From Nitrospirota bacterium (lineage in GTDB: Bacteria > Nitrospinota_A > UBA7883), in contig DRJW01000174.1 of NCBI GenBank assembly GCA_011052055.1, forward strand, positions 1 through 30,791: a stretch of DNA of 30,791 nucleotides. The letters are read 5' to 3'. Shown here in pieces: positions 16,515 to 24,675 of this stretch (positions within the stretch are counted from its first letter, which is position 1; the number at the start of each line of letters is the position of its first letter). The notes under the pieces are model-generated. The model did not search any database, was not told the origin of the DNA, and saw only the letters and a list, made by a program, of their open reading frames with translations. Position numbers and translations under genes: made by a program.

Positions 16515-17738
16515 ATGTCACAGGCGCGGCCAAGACAGGCTGTTATTCTAGCAGGTGGAAAGGGTTTAAGGTTACGCCCACTTACACAATCAACTCCCAA
16601 GCCGATGATTCTTGTGAATGGGAGGCCATTTTTGGAATACCTGATTGAAAACCTGAAGGAAAACGGTTTTGAAAAAATCCTCCTGCTACTCGGATATTTG
16701 CCAGACAAAATCCGAAATCACTTCAAAGATGGGGAATCGTTTGGTGTTTCAATTGAATATTCGGTTACACAAATTGAAAACGACACAGGCGCGCGCATAA
16801 AGCGCGCCAGGGATATGCTCGACCCCTGTTTCTTGCTGATGTATTGCGATAACTACTGGCCGTTAAGAGCGGACGAAATGTGGGAGCGTTTCAAGCGTTC
16901 GAGAGCCAGCGCTCAGATCACTGTATATTCCAACAAGGATGATTATACGAAAGACAACGTGCGCCTTGGGGAGAACGGAGTGGTGGAGTTTTACGACAAA
17001 AGCCGCGCCTCGCATGGTCTGAAGGGAGTGGATATAGGATACGCGTTAATTAAAAGAGACGCAGTTTTTCCCGCCATTGATTCCGGAAACGTATCATTCG
17101 AGGGGACTGCATATCCAAAACTTGCTGAAAAAGGAGAATTAACCGCCTTTGTCACCGATCACCGGTATTACAGCATAGGCTCGCGTGACCGCATGCAAAC
17201 AACCAAACGGTTTCTTGCGCGCCGGCCTGCGGTTATTCTTGATCGGGATGGTGTTCTCAACGAGAAACCGCCAAAGGCGCAATATGTTGAGAAGTGGAGC
17301 CAGTTCAAGTGGCTTCCTGGAAGTGTGGAGGCGATCCGGCTTCTAAGGGCCAACGGATACACTATTATAGTCATCACGAACCAGGCGGGTGTCGCCAGGG
17401 GCATTATGACAAAACAGGAGGTAGAAGATATACACAAAAAGATGAGCGGGGATCTGGAGAACGCAAACCTTTCCCTCGACGCGATCTATTACTGCCCGCA
17501 CGGGTGGGATGACGATTGCGAATGCCGTAAGCCACTGCCAGGCATGTTGTATATGGCGCAACGCGAATTCCACCTTGACCTTACAAAGACATACTTTATA
17601 GGCGATGATATCAGGGACAAGCAGGCGGGTGACGCTGCGGGATGTCCTTGTCTTCTCGTATCGAAGGATAAATCATTGCTTGACCTTGTTGGCGCCATAC
17701 TGGGCAATTCGGTAACCGTTTCACAGGCAACCGGATGA
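16515..17738 (+). CDS. Bifunctional sugar-1-phosphate nucleotidyltransferase / HAD heptose-bisphosphate phosphatase (HddC-GmhB-like fusion)
   Basis: A 407-residue fusion. Residues 8-232 form a nucleotidyltransferase: VILAGGKGLRLRPLT (10-24, with Leu18 where Thr is usual) and STPKPM (26-31), then YCDNYW (110-115) with the metal-binding aspartate. Residues 237-400 form a GmhB-type HAD phosphatase: VILDRDGVLNE (240-250, with D243 and D245), VITNQAGVARG (286-296) and GDDIRDKQAGDAAG (363-376). The zinc loop CPHGWDDDCECRKP gives C327, H329, C335 and C337. GmhB removes the 7-phosphate from heptose 1,7-bisphosphate and HddC then adds the nucleotide, so the fusion would catalyse two consecutive steps. 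The HddA-like kinase at 22131 supports this. The nucleotide (GDP or other) is not decided by sequence. It overlaps the next gene by four bases and leads the operon. Confidence 0.88.
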   Translation: MSQARPRQAVILAGGKGLRLRPLTQSTPKPMILVNGRPFLEYLIENLKENGFEKILLLLGYLPDKIRNHFKDGESFGVSIEYSVTQIENDTGARIKRARDMLDPCFLLMYCDNYWPLRADEMWERFKRSRASAQITVYSNKDDYTKDNVRLGENGVVEFYDKSRASHGLKGVDIGYALIKRDAVFPAIDSGNVSFEGTAYPKLAEKGELTAFVTDHRYYSIGSRDRMQTTKRFLARRPAVILDRDGVLNEKPPKAQYVEKWSQFKWLPGSVEAIRLLRANGYTIIVITNQAGVARGIMTKQEVEDIHKKMSGDLENANLSLDAIYYCPHGWDDDCECRKPLPGMLYMAQREFHLDLTKTYFIGDDIRDKQAGDAAGCPCLLVSKDKSLLDLVGAILGNSVTVSQATG

Positions 17739-18784
17739 AAAAAACGCTGGTTACCGGAAATCTTGGCTACATAGGGTCGGTTCTGACGCCGATGCTGGCC
17801 GAACGCGGATATCAAGTGATTGGATATGACGCGAATCTATACGGCAGGGAATGTCTGTTGTACGATCCCCCGGAGCATGGGCTAACGCAAATAACAAAAG
17901 ATATACGGGACGCCTCCCCCATGGATTTTGAGGGTGTGGATTACGTTATTCATTTATCGGCCTTGTCCAACGATCCTCTCGGAGAGCTTCGGCCGGCCGC
18001 CACCGAGGAGATCAACCTCTCAGGGGCGCAACACCTGGCCACAGTGGCCAAGCAAGCCGGCGTGAAACGGTTCATATACGCGTCGTCCCAGAGTATGTAC
18101 GGCATCTCCGAAACAGGCGGCGAGCTCGACGAGGACAAAAGCGCTAAAAATCCGATCACTTCTTATGCGCGGACGAAATGGCAAATGGAGCAATGGCTGA
18201 TGGAGCGAATGAACGACGATACGTTTATTGTGACCGCACTCAGGCCATCTACAGTCTTTGGAGCAAGTCCAAAACTAAGGTGCGATATCGTTTTTAACAA
18301 TCTGGTTGCATGCGGGTATACAACAGGCCGCATCGAAATAAAAAGCGACGGCTCGCCATGGCGGCCGGTCGTTCATGTAAAAGACGTCTGCTCGGCGTTT
18401 ATCGCCGGAGTCGAGGCGCCCCCAGGGCTTGTCGCTGGACAGGCGTTCAACGTTGGCGTTCCAGAAGGAAACTATACCGTGCGCGATCTTGGCGAAGCGG
18501 CGCAACGTTGCGTGCCGGGCGCTGACCTGGTATTTACGGGGGAACACGGGGCCGACTCAAGAACGTACCGGGTAAGCTTTGCAAAGATATTAAAAGTTTT
18601 GCGCGATTATTATCAGCCGGAATGGGATCTTGTTCGGGGTGGCCGCGAATTAGTAGAGCTTTTTGATCGTGTCAACTTCAATCAGGAGGATTTTCGCGGC
18701 CCGCGTTGCGTACGGCTGGCCCAATTGCGCCGCCTGATGCAAGAAAACAAGCTAACTGAAGATCTGCGGTGGGTCGGGAATTGA
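17735..18784 (+). CDS. Extended SDR NAD-dependent epimerase/dehydratase
   Basis: A 349-residue extended SDR. The cofactor motif is TGNLGYIG (7-14), with YDANLYG after the second strand (31-37), HLSALSNDP at 73-81, a catalytic serine region YASSQSMYG (115-123) and SYARTKWQME (143-152), with Y144 and K148 as catalytic pair. The order and the N-terminus match NDP-sugar epimerases or dehydratases that act on GDP- or dTDP-linked hexoses and heptoses. The exact reaction cannot be assigned. It is translationally coupled on both sides: ATGA with the nucleotidyltransferase fusion, and overlapping the start of the C-methyltransferase. This places it early in NDP-sugar conversion, probably producing the keto intermediate or changing a stereocentre before methylation. 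Confidence 0.87.
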   Translation: MKKTLVTGNLGYIGSVLTPMLAERGYQVIGYDANLYGRECLLYDPPEHGLTQITKDIRDASPMDFEGVDYVIHLSALSNDPLGELRPAATEEINLSGAQHLATVAKQAGVKRFIYASSQSMYGISETGGELDEDKSAKNPITSYARTKWQMEQWLMERMNDDTFIVTALRPSTVFGASPKLRCDIVFNNLVACGYTTGRIEIKSDGSPWRPVVHVKDVCSAFIAGVEAPPGLVAGQAFNVGVPEGNYTVRDLGEAAQRCVPGADLVFTGEHGADSRTYRVSFAKILKVLRDYYQPEWDLVRGGRELVELFDRVNFNQEDFRGPRCVRLAQLRRLMQENKLTEDLRWVGN

Positions 18785-20025
18785 TTAACAAGATTAATCA
18801 GTGCCGGTCATGTGGCGACAAAGGCATCCATAAATTTTTTGATATGGGCGCCCAGCCCTTTGCCAACGCTTTGCTGGCCGATCCTGAAAACGCCGAGCGC
18901 CGATACCCACTGGAACTGAGCTGGTGTGAAAATTGCCGCCTCGTGCAACTTAACCATACCGCCGACCCAAAGGAGTTGTTTTCAAACTATGTCTGGGTAA
19001 CTGGAACCTCATCCACTGCCCAGACTCATGCCAATATGTTTTGTGAAGAAACTCTGTTAAGGGCGCAAAGTTTTGACAACGGATCGTATGTGTTGGAACT
19101 GGCCAGCAACGATGGCACCTTCCTGAAACCATTCATGGCAAAAGGAGTAAAGGTTCTGGGTGTTGATCCCGCCGAAAATGTGGTTCAGATGGCCCGCCGG
19201 GAAGGCGTCAGGACTCACTGCGGTTTTTTTGGTGATGATCTTGCCAACGAATTGTTAAAAGAACATGGTCCCGCCCGCGTTGTTATAGCCAGAAATGTCT
19301 TGCCCCATGTCGCCAATCTTAGCGATTTTGTCCGAGGCATGCGTTCGGTCATGGCGGACGATGGGCTTGCGGTGATCGAGGCGCACTACGGCGCAATTAT
19401 CCAGCGGCAACTCCATTACGACTCGATATATCACGAGCATCTTTGCTACTTTACCCTTGAAAGCATATCGACCCTGCTCCATAATCATGATCTTGAAATA
19501 TTTGACATCTCTAAAAGCCCCATCAGCGGAGGATCGCTGATAATTTTCGCGCGAAAAGCGGGGCGCCAGGCATCCATGGCTGTGGAGCGACTGTTGACGC
19601 ATGAGGCGGAGGCAGGTGTAAATGAGCTGGGTTCATGGGAAAACTTCAGCGCCGACTCGCAAGCGCATAAAAAACTTACAATGAACATCCTCGAAAACCA
19701 GCTAGACAGCGGAGCCAGAATCATCGGGTACGGCGCTTCGGCAAGAAGCTCCACCTTGCTTAATTTCTGCGGTATAGGAGCGCAACATTTAAGCGTAATC
19801 GCCGATCAAAATCTGATGAAGCAGAAGCTGTACACCGCCGGCTCACATATCCCGATCAGCAGTCCTGAAGAGGTTATGAAAACAAACCCAGATACGGTTT
19901 TTATTCTGGCCTGGAATTTTTTACAGGAAATAAAGGGAATTTTATCTGATCGCTTTGGTTTTGGCGGTCGGCTCATTGTCCCCTTTCCGGGAAACCCTTC
20001 GGTCATCAGCGGCAAGGGCAAATAA
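18769..20025 (+). CDS. NDP-sugar C-methyltransferase (zinc-binding, TylC3/TcaB9-like)
   Basis: A 418-residue protein with the three-part layout of sugar C-methyltransferases. An N-terminal zinc domain has C12, C15, C53 and C56 (CRSC, CENC). The SAM domain has VLELASNDGTFL (108-119) and GVDPAENVV (131-139). The active-site segment YDSIYHEHLCYF (217-228) contains the conserved YHEH, and the C-terminal Rossmann-like domain has IIGYGASARSSTLLNF (318-333). Family members add a methyl group from SAM to a carbon next to the keto group of an NDP-4-keto-sugar, making a branched or C-methyl sugar. The GTG at 18769 is used. A TTG at 18781 overlapping the previous stop as TTGA is an equally plausible coupled start. 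The next cupin gene overlaps its stop by one base. Confidence 0.88.
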   Translation: MGRELINKINQCRSCGDKGIHKFFDMGAQPFANALLADPENAERRYPLELSWCENCRLVQLNHTADPKELFSNYVWVTGTSSTAQTHANMFCEETLLRAQSFDNGSYVLELASNDGTFLKPFMAKGVKVLGVDPAENVVQMARREGVRTHCGFFGDDLANELLKEHGPARVVIARNVLPHVANLSDFVRGMRSVMADDGLAVIEAHYGAIIQRQLHYDSIYHEHLCYFTLESISTLLHNHDLEIFDISKSPISGGSLIIFARKAGRQASMAVERLLTHEAEAGVNELGSWENFSADSQAHKKLTMNILENQLDSGARIIGYGASARSSTLLNFCGIGAQHLSVIADQNLMKQKLYTAGSHIPISSPEEVMKTNPDTVFILAWNFLQEIKGILSDRFGFGGRLIVPFPGNPSVISGKGK

Positions 20026-20492
20026 TGGAGGCGCGGCAAGGGGGAATCGAGGGTGTGGTTGTCCGCCCCCTGAGGAGGATACCGGACGAGCGTGGAACAA
20101 TCATGCATGGCGTTCGAAGCGACAATATCCTGAACGAGTTTGGTGAAGTTTATTTCAAGAAACTTTATGCTGGTGTTATCAACGGATGGCATGTCCACAA
20201 GACACTGAAACTGAATTACATCTGCGTGTTTGGAATGATCAAGCTGGCGTTATATGACATGAGGGATCATTCGCGGACTTACGAAACATTGCAGGAAATT
20301 TTTATCGGCGAAGACAATTACTGCCTTGTGCATATCCCCCCTGGCATAGCTAATGGATCAAAAGGGCTTGGAAGTCCCTTTTCTATCTTGTGCAACGTCG
20401 CCTCCGAGCCCCACGACCCAAGCTTAAAATATCTCAGGATAGATCCTCACTCGGGCGAAATCCCTTACGACTGGAGCAGGGGCGATTTCTAA
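20025..20492 (+). CDS. RmlC-like cupin, noncanonical dTDP-4-dehydrorhamnose 3,5-epimerase family
   Basis: A 155-residue cupin, shorter than classic RmlC (about 180-190). The block GVINGWHVHKTLKLNY (50-65), with H56 and H58, replaces the LRGLHYQ block of true 3,5-epimerases. Further on it has LYDMRDHSRTYETLQEIFIG, YCLVHIPPGIANGSKG (99-114) and EPHDPSLKYLRIDP ending with PYDW. The tyrosine/aspartate pair of canonical RmlC is not evident in its usual context. This recognisable subgroup is often annotated as 3,5-epimerase-like and accompanies sugar C-methyltransferases; it may epimerise or isomerise a keto-sugar. The start ATG shares one base with the previous stop. The protein is presumably cytosolic and acts on the product of the methyltransferase or upstream SDR. 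Confidence 0.8.
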   Translation: MEARQGGIEGVVVRPLRRIPDERGTIMHGVRSDNILNEFGEVYFKKLYAGVINGWHVHKTLKLNYICVFGMIKLALYDMRDHSRTYETLQEIFIGEDNYCLVHIPPGIANGSKGLGSPFSILCNVASEPHDPSLKYLRIDPHSGEIPYDWSRGDF

Positions 20493-20502
20493 GCTAGCAA
20501 AT

Positions 20503-21153
20503 ATGGTCAAAAGAATTTCTGTTACCGCAGGATGCAAGAAAATAGTTATTTTTGGCGCGGATCATGGAGGATTCGCAGTAGTTGACCTGGCGGCGATGTG
20601 CGGATGGAAAATCATCTGGTTTGTCGATACTGATAAGAGCAAATGGAACAGCTCCATGAGCGGTTACAGGATAAGAAATCCGGAAATTCTTAAAAGTCGC
20701 GAATTTGACCTGCTGGTGATCTCCTCATTAGTAGATCATAAGCTTGCGGTTAAATACATGGATGATATCGGATTCGAGCGGGGGAAAGACTATATATTCT
20801 CCCAAGATCAGGTGGTGATTAATGATTTTACACTTTCGCTAAAGCTTCCCCATGTTATGGAATCTGGAAAAAAAACTGTAATTTACGGCGCTGGCCAGGG
20901 GGGAATGCAGGCAATGGATATGGCGCTACGGTATGGCTGGGAGATCAAGTATTTCGTGGATAGCGCCAGGGCGAAATGGGGCGAATCATTTAGAGGGCAT
21001 GCTATAATCAGACCCGAGGCGCTGATGAAAAGAGATTTTGATTTAATTATCGTGGCATCGCTTCCCGGCAAGAAGAATATATTTGCGGCGTTGGGCGAAA
21101 TGGGGTTTGAATACGGCAAAGACTTTATCTTTTTCCAGGATGAGATAACCTGA
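20503..21153 (+). CDS. Tandem Rossmann-like FVDS-module protein
   Basis: A 216-residue protein consisting only of two tandem copies of the module also found in the AsnB-like protein and the radical SAM protein at 10154. Copy A (11-102) has IVIFGADHGGFAVVDL, WFVDTDKSKWNS, FDLLVISSL and MDDIGFERGKDYIF. Copy B (122-213) has TVIYGAGQGGMQAMDM, YFVDSARAKWGESF, FDLIIVASLPGKK and GEMGFEYGKDFIF. The glycine-rich loop (GAGQGG) and the following FVDS strand suggest nucleotide or dinucleotide binding. No catalytic residues of a known enzyme are visible. It lies ten bases after the cupin gene in the operon. A binding, regulatory or assembly role, or an unrecognised enzymatic one, is possible; I cannot assign function. 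Confidence 0.8.
   Translation: MVKRISVTAGCKKIVIFGADHGGFAVVDLAAMCGWKIIWFVDTDKSKWNSSMSGYRIRNPEILKSREFDLLVISSLVDHKLAVKYMDDIGFERGKDYIFSQDQVVINDFTLSLKLPHVMESGKKTVIYGAGQGGMQAMDMALRYGWEIKYFVDSARAKWGESFRGHAIIRPEALMKRDFDLIIVASLPGKKNIFAALGEMGFEYGKDFIFFQDEIT
20533..20808 (+). repeat. Rossmann-like FVDS module, copy 3 (first tandem copy)
   Basis: Residues 11-102 of the tandem protein. It has GADHGG where the other copies have GxGxGG, and WFVDTDKSKWNS where others read YFVDS. It is more diverged than the second copy, so the tandem pair may not be a very recent duplication. Confidence 0.7.
20866..21141 (+). repeat. Rossmann-like FVDS module, copy 4 (second tandem copy)
   Basis: Residues 122-213 of the tandem protein. 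By eye it is closest to the copy inside the AsnB-like protein, sharing YFVDSA..KWGE, KRD(F/Y)D-I, VAS-PGK and EMGF-Y-KDF-F. The DNA encoding YFVDSA is nearly the same at 9266 and 20950. Confidence 0.75.
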
Positions 21154-21209
21154 ACAGAATATCGTTTCGATATACCGTACAAACGTTTTTCTCCTACTAT
21201 GGCTCTCAA

Positions 21210-22130
21210 TTGAAAATATTCTTGACCGGCGGAACGGGCTTTATCGGGTCGGCGGTTATCTTGAGGCTGGCGCAAAAAGGCCATGAGGTTCTCGTTTTAA
21301 GCAGGAGCGAAGAGGCGGTAAGCGGCGTAACTCCATTCCAGGAAAATGTTAACGTTCTGGTGTCGGACCTTTCCGATTTAAAAAAAATAAAATATTCACT
21401 CAAAAGATTCCGCCCGGATTCCGTTATCCACCTTGCATGGGAAGGGCTTCCCGATTATAGCCAGCGACTATGCAGGAAAAACGTGGAAATGGGGGCTAAT
21501 TTTTTCAGGCTTCTCGCCGATATGGAAATAAAGAGTGTCTTGTCTTCAGGCAGTTGCTGGGAATACGAACCTCGGCGCGAGCCGTTGACCGAAGACTCCC
21601 GAAAGGATAATAAGAGCCCTTTTTCAGCGGCGAAAATCAGGCTTTATGAAGAAGGGCTGGAAATTTTCCGGAAGAAGAGCGCCGCATTTATATGGTTGAG
21701 ATTATTTTTCGTTTACGGCCCGGGACAAAGATCGACCTCTCTGATTCCCTATACACTCGAATGCGTGGCATTGGGACAGGAGCCTATTATCAAGAGCCCC
21801 GGCGCAAGACATGACTTTGTATATATAGATGACGTGGCTGAATGCATCACGATGGCTTTGGAGCGGGAGCTCCCTAATTCGGTGTACAATGTGGGATCTG
21901 GAACGCTTACTTCGTGTGGTGAAGTGGCTAAGTTGGCGCTGTCAGTCGCAGGGGCCGAGCCGTTCGAGGACAGGCCGGCGGATGATACCGCAACGGATGA
22001 AAGCCTCCACTATCTCGCTGATACATCACGAACGGCGACCGAAGTCGGGTGGACGGCCAGACTGAGCCTTCGCGAAGGAGTAACGCGTACTATGGAAAGC
22101 ATGGCAAGCTTGAAGAAGAAAGAAGACTGA
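21210..22130 (+). CDS. Extended SDR NAD-dependent epimerase/dehydratase with Phe in place of catalytic Tyr
   Basis: A 306-residue SDR. The cofactor site is FLTGGTGFIGSAV (4-16), followed by VIHLAWEGLPDY (72-83). The serine region is LSSGSCWEYEP (111-121), and the active-site motif reads SPFSAAK (136-142), so position 138 of the usual YxxxK is Phe while Lys142 is kept. Later blocks are RLFFVYGPGQR and HDFVYIDDVAECI, which match NDP-sugar epimerases. The TTG at 21210 is chosen because it gives a standard family N-terminus (MKIFLTGGTG), though there is no Shine-Dalgarno. The upstream gap is 56 bases and the next gene starts directly after its stop. It could be an epimerase, reductase or dehydratase; the Phe may alter or abolish the usual proton transfer. 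Confidence 0.85.
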   Translation: MKIFLTGGTGFIGSAVILRLAQKGHEVLVLSRSEEAVSGVTPFQENVNVLVSDLSDLKKIKYSLKRFRPDSVIHLAWEGLPDYSQRLCRKNVEMGANFFRLLADMEIKSVLSSGSCWEYEPRREPLTEDSRKDNKSPFSAAKIRLYEEGLEIFRKKSAAFIWLRLFFVYGPGQRSTSLIPYTLECVALGQEPIIKSPGARHDFVYIDDVAECITMALERELPNSVYNVGSGTLTSCGEVAKLALSVAGAEPFEDRPADDTATDESLHYLADTSRTATEVGWTARLSLREGVTRTMESMASLKKKED

Positions 22131-23117
22131 ATGATAATATCCAGAACACCTCTTAGGATTAGCTTCGCTGGAGGAGGAACGGACATCGGCGAATACTACA
22201 GCAACGGCTCGGGGCCCGGCGTGGTTGTAAGCGCGGCGATCAACAAATATATTTATATAACTGTAAATAAAAAGTTCGATGATCTTATCAGGGTCAGCTA
22301 TTCAAGGACAGAAATCGTCGATACCGTCGACAAGGTGGAGCACAATATCATTCGCGAGGCGCTCAAGATCGCTGGAGTTGAAAAGGGAATTGAAATCGTT
22401 TACGTGGGGGATATCCCTCTGGGCTCCGCCGGTGTAGGGCTCGGCTCATCAAGTGGTCTTGCTGTTGGAGCGCTAAACGCTCTCTACGCCTTTCAGGGAA
22501 AGCACGCGTCAGCAGAGCGGCTGGCCAGAGAGGCGTGCCAAATTGAAATCGATACGCTTCAGCACCCGATCGGCAAGCAAGACCAGTATATAACCGCATA
22601 TGGCGGTATTAATTATATTCAGTTTAACTCTGACGAGAGTGTGTTCGTTGACCCGGTAATTTGCAGGTTGAATGTCAAAGAAGAGCTCAATAAAAGACTG
22701 ATGCTCTTTTACACTGGTATAGAGAGGATATCCTCGACGATCCTGAAGGAACAAAAAGCCTCTATCAAAAGTAAACTTGAATACCACCACAAAATGGTTG
22801 ATATGGCGAAGAGTATCCGGGAATGTCTGATGCGAGGAGATTTCGATTCTATCGGAGAAATCCTGCACGAAGCATGGCTACTCAAGAAAAAACTGGCTTC
22901 GGGAATTTCCACAGAGGCGATTGATAAGTGGTATGAGTCAGCGCGGCGCGCCGGAGCGCTGGGCGGCAAGATCGTAGGCGCGGGTGGCGGAGGATTCCTT
23001 CTGTTGTACTGCCATGAAGAAAAACAGGATAACGTTCGCCTGGCGTTGTCTGACCTTAAAGAAAGCCCGTTCAAATTCGAGGGGCAGGGAAGCAAGATAA
23101 TCTACGTACACGACTGA
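22131..23117 (+). CDS. hddA: GHMP kinase, D-glycero-D-manno-heptose 7-phosphate kinase-like
   Basis: A 328-residue GHMP-family kinase. The N-terminus TPLRISFAGGGTDIGEYY (6-23) is typical of the HddA group. The ATP-binding motif is PLGSAGVGLGSSSGLAVG (96-113), and the C-terminal motif 3 is KIVGAGGGGFLLLY (280-293). QHPIGKQDQYITAYGGIN (144-161) is another characteristic block. HddA phosphorylates D-glycero-D-manno-heptose 7-phosphate at the anomeric position, giving the 1,7-bisphosphate used by GmhB. With the fused GmhB/nucleotidyltransferase at 16515, this gives three consecutive steps. The isomerase GmhA that would make the substrate is not in the window. Related kinases act on fucose or other sugars, so the exact sugar is likely but not proven. 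It directly abuts the preceding SDR (TGAATG). Confidence 0.87.
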   Translation: MIISRTPLRISFAGGGTDIGEYYSNGSGPGVVVSAAINKYIYITVNKKFDDLIRVSYSRTEIVDTVDKVEHNIIREALKIAGVEKGIEIVYVGDIPLGSAGVGLGSSSGLAVGALNALYAFQGKHASAERLAREACQIEIDTLQHPIGKQDQYITAYGGINYIQFNSDESVFVDPVICRLNVKEELNKRLMLFYTGIERISSTILKEQKASIKSKLEYHHKMVDMAKSIRECLMRGDFDSIGEILHEAWLLKKKLASGISTEAIDKWYESARRAGALGGKIVGAGGGGFLLLYCHEEKQDNVRLALSDLKESPFKFEGQGSKIIYVHD

Positions 23118-23137
23118 CTTGTTCCGGAGAATTAGAA

Positions 23138-23866
23138 ATGAAATTTTGGGTAGAGTCAGGTGATGGCAAACGCGCTGTGGATCTTTACAGCGATGAGGGA
23201 TTCAAGTTGGCCGCAGAGCTGTGGCTCAAGGCCTCATGTCACCGCAAATTAATGTACGAGCCCACTTGGCTTGGGATTCCTATTATCCAGTATCCCAACG
23301 ACATTGTAATGATGCAGGAGCTTATCTGGAAATTAAGACCGGATGTTATTGTTGAAACCGGAGTGGCTCACGGGGGCGCGGCGATCCTTTACGCTTCCAT
23401 ATTGGAATTGATTGGCAAAGGCGAGGTTATTGGTATAGATATCGAAATACGGAAATACAACGATATCGCGATTCGAAGCCATCCTTTATCCAAAAGGATA
23501 ACCTTGATTGAGGAAAACTCGACTGGTAATAAAGCGGTTGAGCGGATCCGGGGGATAGTTGAAGCGAAGCGGACGGTGCTTGTGGCGCTCGATTCAAACC
23601 ATTCCCGCGCCCATGTTCTGCGCGAAATGGAGCTTTACGGCCCTTTTGTTACGCAAGGAAGCTATATGGTTGTGATGGATGGAGCCCAGGAAATGATGTG
23701 GAGTCTTCCTGAGGGCAAAAAAGAGTGGCGCGAAGATAATCCGCTGAAAGCCATTGAGGAATTTGTCGCAGGTAATGACGAATGGAGAATAGACACCTAC
23801 TACAACCGTCTTGAGGTCACATCGAATCCAAAAGGCTTTCTGCAAAAGGTTGGGGCAAGAAAATAG
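23138..23866 (+). CDS. CmcI-like (cephalosporin hydroxylase family) SAM-dependent methyltransferase
   Basis: A 242-residue protein of the CmcI family, which despite its name consists of Rossmann-fold, metal- and SAM-dependent methyltransferase-like proteins common in sugar clusters (rhamnosyl O-methyltransferases belong here). Motifs: YPNDIVMMQELIWKLRPDVI (52-71), the SAM-binding loop ETGVAHGGAAI (73-83), VIGIDIEIR (97-105), LDSNHSRAHVLRE (151-163), GPFVTQGSYMVVMDG (168-182) and, near the end, NPKGFL. D152, H155 and D181 are plausible metal ligands. It likely O-methylates a sugar in the glycan or NDP-sugar. A GGAGA sits eight bases before the ATG, one of the clearer ribosome-binding sites in the operon. 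Substrate and position of methylation are not inferable. Confidence 0.82.
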   Translation: MKFWVESGDGKRAVDLYSDEGFKLAAELWLKASCHRKLMYEPTWLGIPIIQYPNDIVMMQELIWKLRPDVIVETGVAHGGAAILYASILELIGKGEVIGIDIEIRKYNDIAIRSHPLSKRITLIEENSTGNKAVERIRGIVEAKRTVLVALDSNHSRAHVLREMELYGPFVTQGSYMVVMDGAQEMMWSLPEGKKEWREDNPLKAIEEFVAGNDEWRIDTYYNRLEVTSNPKGFLQKVGARK

Positions 23867-23899
23867 TTTTACTTTTAGCCGTCAGCGCGAGTTTTGATT

Positions 23900-24658
23900 A
23901 TGAACGGAGGCGTTAAAGGAAAAAAAATTCTGGTGACCGGGGCCGGTTCAGGAATAGGCGCCAGCATCGCCCTTGCTTTAGGCCATCACGGGGCCAAAGT
24001 AGGAGTTCATTATTCCAGCAGTAAAAAAAAGGCTGAACAAGTCGCCGCCGGAATTCGGGAATCGGGAGGAGAGGCGAAAATATTCAAGGCAGACTTTTTA
24101 GAGCCCGGCGCTCCGGAGGATTTAACCAGATCGTTTGCCGAGGAATTCGGAGGAGTCGACGGCCTTGTAAATAACGCAGGCGGCGTCTTCGGTTACGGTC
24201 ATTTTTCAGAGCTTGACCATACCGATTGGGAGAATACATATACTCTTAACGCAAAAGCTCCTTTTTTTCTTATAAAAGAGGTCTTTGAGGAGATGAAAAA
24301 GTCGGGAGGCGGGAGAATAATAAACATCAGCACAGTCTCTGCAAAATATGGAGGCAGTGCGAACAATATCCATTACGCCTCCTCTAAAGCCGCGCTTGAC
24401 GCGATGACAGCAGGTTTTGCGCGCGCTGGCGCCCCCTTCAACATACTTGTCAACTCGATCAGGTGCGGCGTTATCGATTCGGGAATGCACAACAAGGTTG
24501 AAGGATACAGTGAGACCCGCTTCAAGAAGAGGATTAACATGATTCCGCTGAAACGCGCGGGCCGTCCCGAAGACGTAGCGTTGATGGCTCTGCATCTTAT
24601 CTCCGACGCAGGAAATTTCATTACCGGGGAGTTTATCACCATAGCGGGGGGGGACTAA
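23900..24658 (+). CDS. Classical SDR oxidoreductase (FabG-like)
   Basis: A 252-residue classical SDR. It has LVTGAGSGIGASIALALG (11-28) for NAD(P) binding, LVNNAGGVFG (89-98), and INISTVSAKYG (141-151) with the catalytic serine. YASSKAAL (159-166) supplies Y159 and K163, followed by a typical C-terminus (PLKRAGRPEDVALMALHL, ITGEFITIAGG). The set of catalytic residues is complete, so it should be an active keto-reductase or alcohol dehydrogenase. In a glycan locus the likely substrate is a keto group on an NDP-sugar or acyl side chain. FabG itself is unlikely, as no fatty-acid genes are nearby. The ATG at 23900 is preferred over the in-frame TTG two codons upstream because it gives the family-like N-terminus. 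Confidence 0.87.
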   Translation: MNGGVKGKKILVTGAGSGIGASIALALGHHGAKVGVHYSSSKKKAEQVAAGIRESGGEAKIFKADFLEPGAPEDLTRSFAEEFGGVDGLVNNAGGVFGYGHFSELDHTDWENTYTLNAKAPFFLIKEVFEEMKKSGGGRIINISTVSAKYGGSANNIHYASSKAALDAMTAGFARAGAPFNILVNSIRCGVIDSGMHNKVEGYSETRFKKRINMIPLKRAGRPEDVALMALHLISDAGNFITGEFITIAGGD

Positions 24659-24675
24659 CCTTGAAATCTGGACAA

